Part shown: piece after piece, positions 1-8,205 of the stretch
Layout of the letters: every line of letters begins with the position of its first letter
Position numbering within the stretch: position 1 is the stretch's first letter
DNA from: a virus
Reading direction: 5' to 3' (one strand)
DNA length: 64,000 nucleotides
Virus record (IMG/VR): IMGVR_UViG_3300042924_008490
Location: 61,584-125,583 of that record
Translations under genes and position numbers: made by a program
Notes under the pieces: model-generated
The model's input: the letters and a program-made list of their open reading frames with translations, nothing else
The model's database searches: none
Told to the model about the DNA's origin: nothing

Positions 1-27
1 TTTATATCAAACGTATTTTCAACATTT

Positions 28-468
28 ATGAAAAAAAATGTTAATACACAAAATATAATTAGTACCATATTACCATATATAAAAATTAAAAAATCTGCAG
101 AAACCCCTGATTATATTAAAGGTGCAACAGATGCTACGAGTTCTTCAGAATTTAGAAGAGGTGGCGGTAGAAATCAAGGAAAATTAGGTGGTGATTATAA
201 ATCAAAATTTGGAAATGAGCCTGCAGAAGAACCTGTAACATCATCAGGAGGAAAAACTTATGCCAATTATAATGAATGGATTGGTAATGAAAGTGCAGAA
301 AATCAAAAAGCAATAGCGGTTCTTTATAGAATGGTGGAAAAAGGGAGAATGGAAGAAGATGAATTTGATTCGGAAATACAAGAATTACTAAATACTCCAT
401 TAAATGAAATTAGGAAACTTATTAAAAATGTTCTAAAAGAAACGAAGAAAAATAAATTTAAAAGATAA
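28..468 (+). CDS. Hypothetical phage protein with C-terminal LNEIRKLI tag
   Basis: The product is 146 residues, hydrophilic and glycine-rich near residues 40-65, so the first half is probably disordered. The last 25 residues contain LNEIRKLIKNVLKE, an amphipathic helix that matches the N-terminal segment of the proteins at 2954 and 16980 (SLNELKMLVKQVLREE and SLNELRLIIHNIIQE). Here the tag is at the C-terminus instead of the N-terminus. A strong hairpin terminator follows the stop. I do not recognise a family for the body of the protein. Confidence 0.75.
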   Translation: MKKNVNTQNIISTILPYIKIKKSAETPDYIKGATDATSSSEFRRGGGRNQGKLGGDYKSKFGNEPAEEPVTSSGGKTYANYNEWIGNESAENQKAIAVLYRMVEKGRMEEDEFDSEIQELLNTPLNEIRKLIKNVLKETKKNKFKR

Positions 469-485
469 AAAATATAAATCTTACA

Positions 486-519
486 AAAGAGCTTTAAAAT
501 TTAAAGCTCTTTTTTTTTG
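486..519 (+). terminator. Rho-independent terminator after the first gene
   Basis: The perfect inverted repeat AAAGAGCTTTA / TAAAGCTCTTT is followed by an uninterrupted T run, between the stop at 468 and the helicase gene. Confidence 0.85.
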
Positions 520-565
520 TTCATATGAAAACTTTTCATTACCTTTGAAAAAAAATATTTCTCAT

Positions 566-2533
566 ATGAAACTCATTCCTTCTTTTGAACCTTTCTTATT
601 TCAAAGTGATACCATAGCTAAACTATTAGAGATTGTAAAGTTTAATAATGGTGCTTGTATTTTTGATGAAACAGGTTTAGGTAAAACTATCACAGCTTCA
701 ACTACAGCCATCAATATCACTGAAGGAAAAATCAATGTGATTTCCCCAAAATCCAATCAAAAGAGTTGGAGAGATGTCCTATCAAAAACTCCAAATTTCT
801 ATGAGATTTCCACCTATGCAAAACCTTCACCTGAAAAATGTGAAGTGCTTATCATAGATGAAGCTCATAATTTAAGAAATGAAAAATCTAAATCTTTTGT
901 AAAGGTTTTTGAATTTATTAAAAGGCATAATCCTGTAGTCCTCTTGTTAACAGCAACCCCTTTTCAAAATAATATAAGAGAATTTAGAAATGTTATCTCA
1001 TTGATAAATTTCAAATCAGATACACCTGCATTGATAATGCTGCCTTCATTATTTCAAAAGGTAATAGAAGCTGAAAAGAAAATAAAAACTATCGAAAGAT
1101 ATTCAGATGATTCTTTTGAAGCAATCACTGAAACTTCTAAAATAAATTCAGTTCAAGATAAACATATAGATACTATTTCAAAAGTAGTAAATACTTTCTC
1201 CGTTAGGAATACAAGAAATTCTATTAATGAAAAATATCAATCTGATGTGAAATTGATGGGACATTTCCCAACTATTACCAAATCGAATATTGAAGCCTTT
1301 TTTAATCCTGATGAAATAATCAAAATTGGAAACATTATAGATATCTTAACCAAGATGAAATTTGCAATGCAAAACATCATCTATTATAGCAATCATCCAA
1401 GATATAAAAACCAAAACTTCTTTGGAGGATTGATGAAAACTTTCTTACTAAAACGCCTTGATAGTTCTTTGAATGCTTTCAAAAAATCAATAGAGAAAAT
1501 GTTGGTCAATGTTGAAACAGAATTACTCAAAGGAAACTATACAATTGATATAGAAGGCTCTACTTACCCTTTAAATGACCACTATGAGCTTGATTTACTA
1601 AAGGATAAAGAATACCTCCAAAAGATAAAAATTCTTTCTGAGGAGCTAAATGACAATAAAAAAGTAGAATTGTTATTTGAAATAATAAAGAATAAAAAGG
1701 CAGTTATTTTTACAGAGTATAAAGATACCCTTGAAGTAATCAATCAATATTTGGCAAAAATTTATAATAATTATATATGTTATTCATCAGAAAGCAATGA
1801 ATCTACTTTAGATTTAATAAATGAAAACTTTGATGCTAATAATGTAACCAAAAATAATATCCAAATTGTCGCTACAACAGATGTTCTTTCTGAAGGGGTA
1901 AATCTACATCAAGCAGATATACTTATTCATTTTGACCAAAAATGGAATCCAAGCAAGATTATACAACGTGAGGGTAGGGTCAATAGGATTATAAAAAATG
2001 GTGTCCATAGAGAAATTTCTATCTATCATTTTCAAGTAGATAATCTGATTGAAAGCATTATAGAATTGGATAAGAAGATTGTCACCAAACAGAATTTGGG
2101 ATATAAGTTTTTAAGAGAAGAAAAACTTGAACTCAAATGGATGAAAGATTTTAAAGCCAATGCAACCATTTTTTATCCAAATGAAAATGAAAAGGGTAAA
2201 TTCTATCAAGTATATGAAAGCTACATGGGGCATATATTTGCGGAAGAAATTGGATTGATAACAGAAAATCTTGAATTTGCAATAGATTCCTTTGAAATTC
2301 CTGATAGTTATTTTATGGAGGAGAAATATTATTCTCATTTCAATAGAAGCAATTATGTGTTAGGCAAAAGACATGAAGAATTTAATGCACTTTATAAAGA
2401 TGCTTGGTATGAAGTAGCAAAACAATATTCTACTAAAGGGTTTGAAGTTGATTTCTTTGATACTATTGAAAGACCTTTACCTGTATGTTGTGGTCTTTGG
2501 CTGAACAAAAGAAAATTTATGAGTATTAACTGA
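566..2533 (+). CDS. SNF2-like superfamily 2 DNA helicase/translocase
   Basis: The 655-residue product has the ordered motifs of a SNF2-type SF2 ATPase. Near residues 35-45 is the Walker A region DETGLGKT. Motif II is DEAH (in LIIDEAHNLRN), motif III is LTATPFQNN, and the C-terminal RecA lobe carries ATTDVLSEGVNLHQAD and the arginine-finger motif VI QREGRVNRI. Such enzymes translocate on duplex DNA; phage copies have been linked to replication, recombination or displacement of bound proteins. I chose the ATG at 566 over an in-frame TTG at 545 because ATG dominates here. The next gene starts 2 nt after the stop and is probably co-transcribed. The exact role is inference. Confidence 0.88.
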   Translation: MKLIPSFEPFLFQSDTIAKLLEIVKFNNGACIFDETGLGKTITASTTAINITEGKINVISPKSNQKSWRDVLSKTPNFYEISTYAKPSPEKCEVLIIDEAHNLRNEKSKSFVKVFEFIKRHNPVVLLLTATPFQNNIREFRNVISLINFKSDTPALIMLPSLFQKVIEAEKKIKTIERYSDDSFEAITETSKINSVQDKHIDTISKVVNTFSVRNTRNSINEKYQSDVKLMGHFPTITKSNIEAFFNPDEIIKIGNIIDILTKMKFAMQNIIYYSNHPRYKNQNFFGGLMKTFLLKRLDSSLNAFKKSIEKMLVNVETELLKGNYTIDIEGSTYPLNDHYELDLLKDKEYLQKIKILSEELNDNKKVELLFEIIKNKKAVIFTEYKDTLEVINQYLAKIYNNYICYSSESNESTLDLINENFDANNVTKNNIQIVATTDVLSEGVNLHQADILIHFDQKWNPSKIIQREGRVNRIIKNGVHREISIYHFQVDNLIESIIELDKKIVTKQNLGYKFLREEKLELKWMKDFKANATIFYPNENEKGKFYQVYESYMGHIFAEEIGLITENLEFAIDSFEIPDSYFMEEKYYSHFNRSNYVLGKRHEEFNALYKDAWYEVAKQYSTKGFEVDFFDTIERPLPVCCGLWLNKRKFMSIN

Positions 2534-2534
2534 T

Positions 2535-2891
2535 ATGGCAAAAAGAAAAAAATGGGAATCCAAAGGGGAACATAAAATAAGAAATTATTTGATTGAACAA
2601 AAGATAAAATATAACCTTCAAAAGAAGTTTGATGATTGCAAGAATGTCAGACCACTTCCTTTTGATTTTTATATTCCCAAATATAATATTTTGATTGAAT
2701 TCAATGGAATCCAACATTATGAACCTATAAATCATTTTGGTGGAGAAGAAAAATTGAAAATTCAAAAACAAAATGATGAAATCAAAAAGAAGTTTGCTAA
2801 AGAAAATGGTTATAATTTGATTGTTATAAGCTATGAAAAAGAAGATAGTATTTCTAAAATATTAGATAAGTGTTTTAAAGGTAAATCTTAA
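2535..2891 (+). CDS. Vsr/EDxHD-like PD-(D/E)XK endonuclease
   Basis: The 118-residue product begins with basic residues, then GEHKIRNYLIEQKIKY, a central PFDFYIP and IEFNGIQHY, and a late FAKENGYNLIVISYE. This is the layout of Vsr-like nucleases and related free-standing phage endonucleases, where the Glu of GE, the Asp of FDFYIP and the H of QHY contribute to the active site. The start lies directly behind the helicase stop. It could be a mobile homing-type nuclease or a DNA-processing partner of the helicase. Family assignment is by motif only. Confidence 0.72.
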   Translation: MAKRKKWESKGEHKIRNYLIEQKIKYNLQKKFDDCKNVRPLPFDFYIPKYNILIEFNGIQHYEPINHFGGEEKLKIQKQNDEIKKKFAKENGYNLIVISYEKEDSISKILDKCFKGKS

Positions 2892-2918
2892 TATTCGTAT
2901 TTTTTTATTATAATTTAT

Positions 2919-2933
2919 ATATTTATAATAAAA
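2919..2933 (+). promoter_or_regulatory. A/T-rich late-promoter-like motif
   Basis: ATATTTATAATAAAA lies 20 nt upstream of the ATG at 2954. The same or nearly the same motif precedes genes at 8177, 9996, 13237, 13367, 13426, 18639, 32036, 33173 and 47411, always in the sense orientation. It has no TAnnTTTG element beside it. The promoter role is inferred from recurrence and position. Confidence 0.6.
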
Positions 2934-2953
2934 TTAACTTAAATAGAAAAAAT

Positions 2954-3226
2954 ATGAATATTTCATTGAATGAATTAAAAATGCTTGTTAAACAAGTTTT
3001 GAGAGAAGAAAATTCTAAAGAAAATTCTAAAGAAAAATATCCCGATAAAAAACCTGAAATCTCGTTAAATATTACTGATTCTTTAAAAAGCCTATTAAAT
3101 AAATTTAGTACGTCTCAAATATTAGATGCTATGGCAAATCATTATAAATCTAAAAATGAAGATACTACTGCTTCTAAATTAAAAAAAGTTTCTAACCAAC
3201 TGAGAAAAGATATTTATGGTTATTAA
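2954..3226 (+). CDS. Small tagged hypothetical protein
   Basis: The product has 90 residues. It opens with MNISLNELKMLVKQVLREE, one of the two recurrent tags of this genome, followed by a Lys/Glu-rich linker and a helical domain (residues 35-85: LNITDSLKSLLNKFSTSQILDAMANHYKS). No family was recognised. It lies 9 nt upstream of the tagged zinc peptidase and probably shares its transcript. Confidence 0.75.
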   Translation: MNISLNELKMLVKQVLREENSKENSKEKYPDKKPEISLNITDSLKSLLNKFSTSQILDAMANHYKSKNEDTTASKLKKVSNQLRKDIYGY

Positions 3227-3235
3227 TAAAATCAA

Positions 3236-3652
3236 ATGAAATTACTTATCACTGAAGAACAATATAATTTAGTTTTCAAAAATAGCCCAATAGTTTCCAA
3301 TGATATCAATGAAAAACTCCCATTGATAAAAACATTTGTAGATTTTTGCAAAGAGAATCTATCTATAAATGATAAAATTAAAGTTCTTTTGACTGATAAA
3401 AAATCTAAAACAAAAACCTTTGCACATTTTTCTCCTGCTGAAAGTAGTTTGACAGTCTATATAAAGAATAGACATATTGGTGATGTGTTAAGAAGTATCG
3501 CTCATGAACTAAAACACCATCAACAAAACTTAAATGGTATATTAACATCTTCATCAGGAGAAGATGGTTCTCCTGAAGAAAATGAAGCAAATTCATTTGC
3601 AGGAGTTATGATGAGAAAATTTGGTAAACAGCATCCTGAAATTTTTGAATAA
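3236..3652 (+). CDS. Tagged small zinc metallopeptidase
   Basis: This 138-residue protein starts with the tag MKLLITEEQYNLVF. The zincin signature HELKH is at about residues 97-101 (IAHELKHHQQN), followed by EENEANSFAG, whose second Glu fits the third zinc ligand of gluzincin-type enzymes about 25 residues downstream. It is much shorter than a cellular protease, as is common for phage zincins. It could be a maturation protease or act on host proteins; the substrate is unknown. The same tag is found on an unrelated second zincin at 14543-15328. Confidence 0.8.
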   Translation: MKLLITEEQYNLVFKNSPIVSNDINEKLPLIKTFVDFCKENLSINDKIKVLLTDKKSKTKTFAHFSPAESSLTVYIKNRHIGDVLRSIAHELKHHQQNLNGILTSSSGEDGSPEENEANSFAGVMMRKFGKQHPEIFE

Positions 3653-3699
3653 ATTTTAAAAAAATATCATAAAAAATTTTTTATTTCAAAATAAAGTCC

Positions 3700-3707
3700 T
3701 ATCTTTA
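3700..3707 (+). promoter_or_regulatory. Bacteroidota -7 element (TATCTTTA)
   Basis: TATCTTTA lies about 50 nt upstream of the gene at 3759, in the non-coding gap after the peptidase. The leader contains ACTTAAATTTATTTACC just before the ATG. Confidence 0.6.
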
Positions 3708-3758
3708 CATTACGCTGTTAGCAACTTAATCATTTTTTACAACTTAAATTTATTTACC

Positions 3759-4163
3759 ATGAGAAACTTAATGCTGTCTTTTGCAATTATTTTTGCTACA
3801 ATTGTTAATGTGTCTGCTCAAGATACTCTTGTTACAAATGTTAGAAATGTCTTAGGTGAAAATTTCAAAGAATACACTGAAAGAATTGACTACAAAATCG
3901 TAATTGATAAAGATTACAAAAAGCTTTCTTTCATTGGAACGAAAAAGAATACAAGTTTTGAAGTCGAATTGGTTTCTTTGGAAGAAACAATTTCCGATGA
4001 ATTCGGAAAAATTATGACATTCAAAACTAAAGGTACTGAAAAAGTAAACATTTTCTTTGAAATGAACGAGCTTTCAGTTATTTCTATTGAAAAGTCTCCA
4101 ACGGATATTATTTATTTTCTTTTCTCTAAATTCCCTAACGATTTCCCTAAAGCTTCAAAATAA
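3759..4163 (+). CDS. Secreted hypothetical protein
   Basis: The 134-residue product begins with a signal peptide (MRNLMLSFAIIFATIVNVSAQ, likely cut after residue 20 or 21). The mature part is rich in beta-prone alternating residues (SFIGTKKNTSFEVELVSL) and has no cysteines. It has its own TATCTTTA promoter, like the early genes at 21938 and 31588, which also encode exported proteins. Function unknown; a cell-envelope location is inferred. Confidence 0.72.
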   Translation: MRNLMLSFAIIFATIVNVSAQDTLVTNVRNVLGENFKEYTERIDYKIVIDKDYKKLSFIGTKKNTSFEVELVSLEETISDEFGKIMTFKTKGTEKVNIFFEMNELSVISIEKSPTDIIYFLFSKFPNDFPKASK

Positions 4164-4167
4164 ATAT

Positions 4168-4287
4168 ATGAACTCAAATGAAACCGAAGAACTTTCTTTG
4201 GAAGAAATAGCCCAAGATGTAACAACGGATGGTGAAAGCTATTTCACCATTTCGTTTTGGAGTGAACTCTCAAAAGCCGAATTATGA
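4168..4287 (+). CDS. Small acidic protein upstream of DHFR
   Basis: This is a 39-residue acidic protein (MNSNETEELSLEEIAQDV...). Its stop overlaps the DHFR start as ATGA (4284-4287), which suggests translational coupling. It begins 5 nt after the preceding stop. No family was recognised. Confidence 0.55.
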   Translation: MNSNETEELSLEEIAQDVTTDGESYFTISFWSELSKAEL

Positions 4288-4775
4288 ACCTTTCGATAAT
4301 AGCTTGTATTGACCTCAATAGAGCTACCTCAGATAATAATACTTTGCCTCTTTGTAAAAAACATCAAAGAAAGTTAAAAAGGTTAACAAAATTCAATACA
4401 GTTTTGATGGGGAGAAAAGCACAAGATTTTTTCCAAAAACCTTTTGTTGCCACAAGAAATGTTATTTTCTCCAAGGATAAAAAATATTGTAAGCCAAATA
4501 CACATGTTATTTATAATTTTGAAAATGGCTTGAATATTCTTGAATTTTGGAAGAAAGAATTATTTTTCATTGGAGGCAACTCAACCTTCAAAAAAGCATT
4601 TCCATACTGTGATAAATTATATCTTACAGAATTACAAACTACTTTTGAAAATCCTGATAGCTTTCTTCCCGAAATCGACCCAAAAGAATGGAAACTTGTT
4701 TCTGAAGAATTTCACGAAAAAGACATTTGGAATGAATATGATTTCAAATTTAAAGTCTATGAGAGATTAGATTAA
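4284..4775 (+). CDS. folA: Dihydrofolate reductase
   Basis: DHFR reduces dihydrofolate to tetrahydrofolate with NADPH, supporting thymidylate and purine synthesis during phage replication. The 163-residue product matches the usual length. Recognisable blocks are SIIACIDLNRATSDNNTLPL (substrate and Met20-loop region), VLMGRKAQDFF (NADPH site), RNVIFSKD, LFFIGGNSTFKKAFPYCDKLYLTEL (the GG of the cofactor loop) and SFLPEIDPKEW. The usual LPW is LPL here. The gene overlaps the 39-residue gene upstream by 4 nt and is convergent with the minus-strand gene ending at 4772. Confidence 0.9.
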   Translation: MNLSIIACIDLNRATSDNNTLPLCKKHQRKLKRLTKFNTVLMGRKAQDFFQKPFVATRNVIFSKDKKYCKPNTHVIYNFENGLNILEFWKKELFFIGGNSTFKKAFPYCDKLYLTELQTTFENPDSFLPEIDPKEWKLVSEEFHEKDIWNEYDFKFKVYERLD

Positions 4776-5311
4776 ATACTAACCTTGTAATAAACTTTTA
4801 TTTTGAATGTGCCATTACCAATAATAACATTTCCTTGTGAATGAATATATAAACCTGTATTCCTTAGATAAGGAACATGATTCCAAGGAGTATATGAACA
4901 AGTTATAACGTCTTCAGTTGCAGCCATTAAATTATTTTTCATTTCATAAAAATTATAACTGTTTACATAAGGCATTGATACACTTGTTTTAAATTGAAAC
5001 CAAATAGCTTTACTCGGATTGTAAATTGTATTATGACTTAATTCTATTACAATACGATTTATTTCATAATATTCATTTGAAGCCAAATTAGCTTCATCTA
5101 AAACTTGAATAGGTGTAGTATCTATATTAAACAAATCTAACTCATCAACAAATACTGTTTTCAAATCCCATAAATCTATATTGTTTGTGATATAATTTGT
5201 AGCATTTGATAATAAAAATTTTTGATTAACTCCATTGTTTTGAGTGTAAACTTCTTCAGTACCATCTAAAACAGGTCTTACAGGAAAATCATTTGGTTTT
5301 ATCTGTGGCAT
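4772..5311 (-). CDS. Fibre-adaptor-like structural protein, paralogue 1
   Basis: The 179-residue product starts PQIKPNDFPVRPVLDGTEEVYTQNNGVNQKF. The pattern 'LDGxEExYTQxNGVxxKFxL' resembles the N-termini of many phage tail-fibre and baseplate-attached proteins. It is the third of three adjacent paralogues (with 5314-5859 and 5861-6418), which share this head and the stretch LNxNEYYEINRxVxE. It is last in the minus-strand transcript and meets DHFR tail to tail (4-nt overlap at 4772-4775). A virion role is inferred from family pattern and neighbours. Confidence 0.75.
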   Translation of the reverse strand: MPQIKPNDFPVRPVLDGTEEVYTQNNGVNQKFLLSNATNYITNNIDLWDLKTVFVDELDLFNIDTTPIQVLDEANLASNEYYEINRIVIELSHNTIYNPSKAIWFQFKTSVSMPYVNSYNFYEMKNNLMAATEDVITCSYTPWNHVPYLRNTGLYIHSQGNVIIGNGTFKIKVYYKVSI

Positions 5312-5313
5312 AA

Positions 5314-5859
5314 TTAACTTACGATTTTGTAATAAATTTTTATAGTATAATCTGTATCACCTTCTTCCATATTTCCTCCATCCATATCTAAATAAACTCC
5401 GTGATTTCTTCGGAAGACACTTGCAGTATAAGGTGAATAAAAACATAATACACTATCATAAGAAGTCTCAATAAAATTATCAGGAACTTTATAATAATAT
5501 TCAGTAGTATTTAATGCAGTATATCTCGTAGGCTTATATGAAATTAAAGCATCAAAATTACATATCATAGCAGCCCCATTAAATTTAGATTCTATAATAA
5601 CTCTATTTATTTCAAAATATTCATTTAATCCTAAATCTGCCTCATCTAATATAATTACAGGATTAGCTAAAATATCATATGCATCAATAGAATCTATAAA
5701 AATTTCTTTATACAACCATTCATCAGCATACTGTGTTACATATGAAGCCAAAGCTCCTAAAGTAAATTTTTCACTGACTCCATTAGTTTGCGTATAGATT
5801 TCTTCAGAACCATCCAAAACAGGTCTAACAGGAAATGTACTTGGTTTTCTTATGGACAT
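5314..5859 (-). CDS. Fibre-adaptor-like structural protein, paralogue 2
   Basis: The product has 181 residues and the same head (SIRKPSTFPVRPVLDGSEEIYTQTNGVSEKFTL) and tail (DYTIKIYYKIVS) as its two neighbours, with a divergent middle. It is separated by 2 nt from the gene downstream and 1 nt from the one upstream, so the three are one operon. The variable centre could be the receptor- or partner-binding part; this is inference. Confidence 0.75.
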   Translation of the reverse strand: MSIRKPSTFPVRPVLDGSEEIYTQTNGVSEKFTLGALASYVTQYADEWLYKEIFIDSIDAYDILANPVIILDEADLGLNEYFEINRVIIESKFNGAAMICNFDALISYKPTRYTALNTTEYYYKVPDNFIETSYDSVLCFYSPYTASVFRRNHGVYLDMDGGNMEEGDTDYTIKIYYKIVS

Positions 5860-5860
5860 C

Positions 5861-6418
5861 CTAAGATTTTATTTTGTAATAAATTTTTATTTTGAAGACC
5901 GTATCTCCACCGTTACTTGCAGTTAAAGAAGAATCTATATACAAGCCTGTTAATTTTACATAATGCTCAATTATGGCAGGAGAATATAAACAGTAAATTA
6001 TATTCTCGTTACATTCTATCAGAGTATTAGGAAGATTTATAAATATAGAATTGTCAGGGAATGCATTTCCTATAGGAATTGAATTAGATGTTTTAAAGAG
6101 CACATATATATCATCAAGTAGCTTATGTGCAGTACTATTATAATCTGCTTCAAATACTAATCTATTGACCTCATAATATTCATTAGTATTCAAATCATTC
6201 TCACTCAATAATTCAAATTTGGTTGTTGGCAAAGCATCCAAATCTGCACCTGTCATATAAACCTCCTTATATAACCAAGTGTCAATATTCTGAGTTATAT
6301 AAGTACTTACCTGATTCAATGTGAATTTCTCATTGATATCATTTGTTTGTGTATAAATTTCCTCTGAGCCATCCAAAGATAGCTTCAGAGGAAATGTATT
6401 TGGTTTTATGTTTGACAT
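5861..6418 (-). CDS. Fibre-adaptor-like structural protein, paralogue 3
   Basis: The product has 185 residues, beginning SNIKPNTFPLKLSLDGSEEIYTQTNDINEKFTL and ending KIKIYYKIKS. It is the first of the three tandem copies and follows the GP88-like gene by 4 nt. The copies look like products of gene duplication followed by divergence of the central 100 residues. Confidence 0.75.
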   Translation of the reverse strand: MSNIKPNTFPLKLSLDGSEEIYTQTNDINEKFTLNQVSTYITQNIDTWLYKEVYMTGADLDALPTTKFELLSENDLNTNEYYEVNRLVFEADYNSTAHKLLDDIYVLFKTSNSIPIGNAFPDNSIFINLPNTLIECNENIIYCLYSPAIIEHYVKLTGLYIDSSLTASNGGDTVFKIKIYYKIKS

Positions 6419-6422
6419 GTTG

Positions 6423-8177
6423 TTAATGCATTAAATTTATTACCATTTTTGTACTTGGATATATTGCAGCATCATCACCTGAACCTTTAGGTACAATTAC
6501 GTAATATTTCATTTCTTGCCCAATTCTTATCTCAAAACTTTTTCGCATTTCATCATAATAAATGATATCACTAATTTCAACATCCTTATCATGTATTCTT
6601 TTCAAATATGCTTGCATTTGTTCTTTGAAATCATTTTTGAAAAATGGCATCAATTCTTTTATTTTAGCTTTTATATCGCTTACTGTTGAAGGAGTCAAAT
6701 CTACATTTTTCATTCCCATGTAATTTTCACCAAAACTTCTTAATACTTCATTATTATTTGCACCCCCTTTATCAATATTAAATATATAATTTAAATCTTC
6801 AAATTTTTCATTATATGGTTTATCAGTGATAGGATTCATAAAATTAGTTCCATCAGGACTAATGGCATCTTTTACAGGTCTATTTGCAGCATCAGTTGCT
6901 TGAATTTCTTTATATTTTCTTACTTCTTTTTTACTTGCTCCTCCAACAGAATATATTGCAAAATCTTTTTTTGCATCCCATACCCCTCTGATATCTGCAC
7001 TTATTTGAGCAATTTTTGTGTAAGTAGTTGTAGTAATGTTAACTCCTTTTGCTCTTAATCTTCTTACTACATTCGAGCCAATTGTTACATATTCCTCACT
7101 AAACCAATCTCCTGAATCATTCCATCTTAAAACAATTTTATTACTATCATTCATGAATTTTATTAAGTATTTATCGTATTCTTCTTTTAACATCTCTATA
7201 GCATCTGAATCGCTAAAATCAGGATTCTTACGCTTAATATTGCTTATTGCATCTTTATGAATGGATATAAATTGGTTTATTGCAGAATTCATCTTTTTTT
7301 CTGTAATTATTGCTCCTTTCAATTCAGCTAATGAATATAATTCGTTAAAAAATTTATCTTCATAACCTTGAGGGTCATTAATCATGAAATTTAATCTTCT
7401 TATCATGATATCATAAGCTCCAAAAAAACGTGTATAATTACTTGATAATGCATAACAGAAGGTGGCACATGAGCCACGACCTGGGCATGTTTCAATCATC
7501 TCAAATCTATCCTCAGCTCTATTATAAATAATAGCACCAACAGCAGGAATACCTGTATTTACCACAAATTCATTTGCAGCTCCCGATTTCATCATTTTTG
7601 CATTTTTACCAATAATACTATTAGGTAAAACCATCAAATTCTTTTTAAAATTTTCTATGTCCACTGCCAAACCATCATGAACCTTTGAAAGATGTGCTAT
7701 TTTTGCCTTTATTATTTTTTCATAATTTTCAGCATCGCCATTATTTTTAGATTGCCTATATTTTTTATAAATTTCATCTAATTCTTTTTTTAATTGAGAA
7801 ATTATTTTATTTTCTTTTTCAGAAGCTCCTTCTTCATCTTTAAATAATTTTGATTTACTATGGATAAAAGGTTGTGCTATTGTAAATTTAATACCTTTTA
7901 ATTTAGAAAATTCGCTATCATTAATAAATCTTTTATATTTATCATCCAATTTAATTGCATTTTTTCTTATTGAATTTATGAATCCTGTAACATCTTGATG
8001 ATTCAAACAGACAGTGCCTTGACCTACTTTTAAATTTTCATCAATATTAACACTTTCAAACAAATTTTTTAATCTTGATTTTTCTTTGCAAGACCTGCAA
8101 TTAGCCCTTAGAAGTCTTAACTTTTTTTCATTTAAAAAATCAACATATTGCTCTTCAGTCAAAATTATTTTTCTCAT
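6423..8177 (-). CDS. Tagged GP88-like protein
   Basis: This 584-residue protein starts with the tag MRKIILTEEQYVDFL. A basic region with CRSCKEKSRLKNLF follows (a CxxC pair near residue 27). The centre carries ETCPGRGSCATFCYALSS (three cysteines) and RWNDSGDWFSEEY, the pattern of the phage GP88 family (named after mycobacteriophage gene product 88). The Cys-x6-Cys-x3-Cys spacing could bind metal or an Fe-S cluster, but the biochemical function is not established. A shorter relative is at 38374-39120. An A/T late-promoter-like motif lies 8 nt upstream. Confidence 0.72.
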   Translation of the reverse strand: MRKIILTEEQYVDFLNEKKLRLLRANCRSCKEKSRLKNLFESVNIDENLKVGQGTVCLNHQDVTGFINSIRKNAIKLDDKYKRFINDSEFSKLKGIKFTIAQPFIHSKSKLFKDEEGASEKENKIISQLKKELDEIYKKYRQSKNNGDAENYEKIIKAKIAHLSKVHDGLAVDIENFKKNLMVLPNSIIGKNAKMMKSGAANEFVVNTGIPAVGAIIYNRAEDRFEMIETCPGRGSCATFCYALSSNYTRFFGAYDIMIRRLNFMINDPQGYEDKFFNELYSLAELKGAIITEKKMNSAINQFISIHKDAISNIKRKNPDFSDSDAIEMLKEEYDKYLIKFMNDSNKIVLRWNDSGDWFSEEYVTIGSNVVRRLRAKGVNITTTTYTKIAQISADIRGVWDAKKDFAIYSVGGASKKEVRKYKEIQATDAANRPVKDAISPDGTNFMNPITDKPYNEKFEDLNYIFNIDKGGANNNEVLRSFGENYMGMKNVDLTPSTVSDIKAKIKELMPFFKNDFKEQMQAYLKRIHDKDVEISDIIYYDEMRKSFEIRIGQEMKYYVIVPKGSGDDAAIYPSTKMVINLMH

Positions 8178-8184
8178 TGTTATT

Positions 8185-8199
8185 TTTTATTATAAATAT
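8185..8199 (-). promoter_or_regulatory. A/T-rich late-promoter-like motif
   Basis: On the minus strand this reads ATATTTATAATAAAA, ending 7 nt upstream of the ATG at 8177. It is identical to the motif at 2919-2933. Confidence 0.6.
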
Positions 8200-8205
8200 T
8201 TTGTT

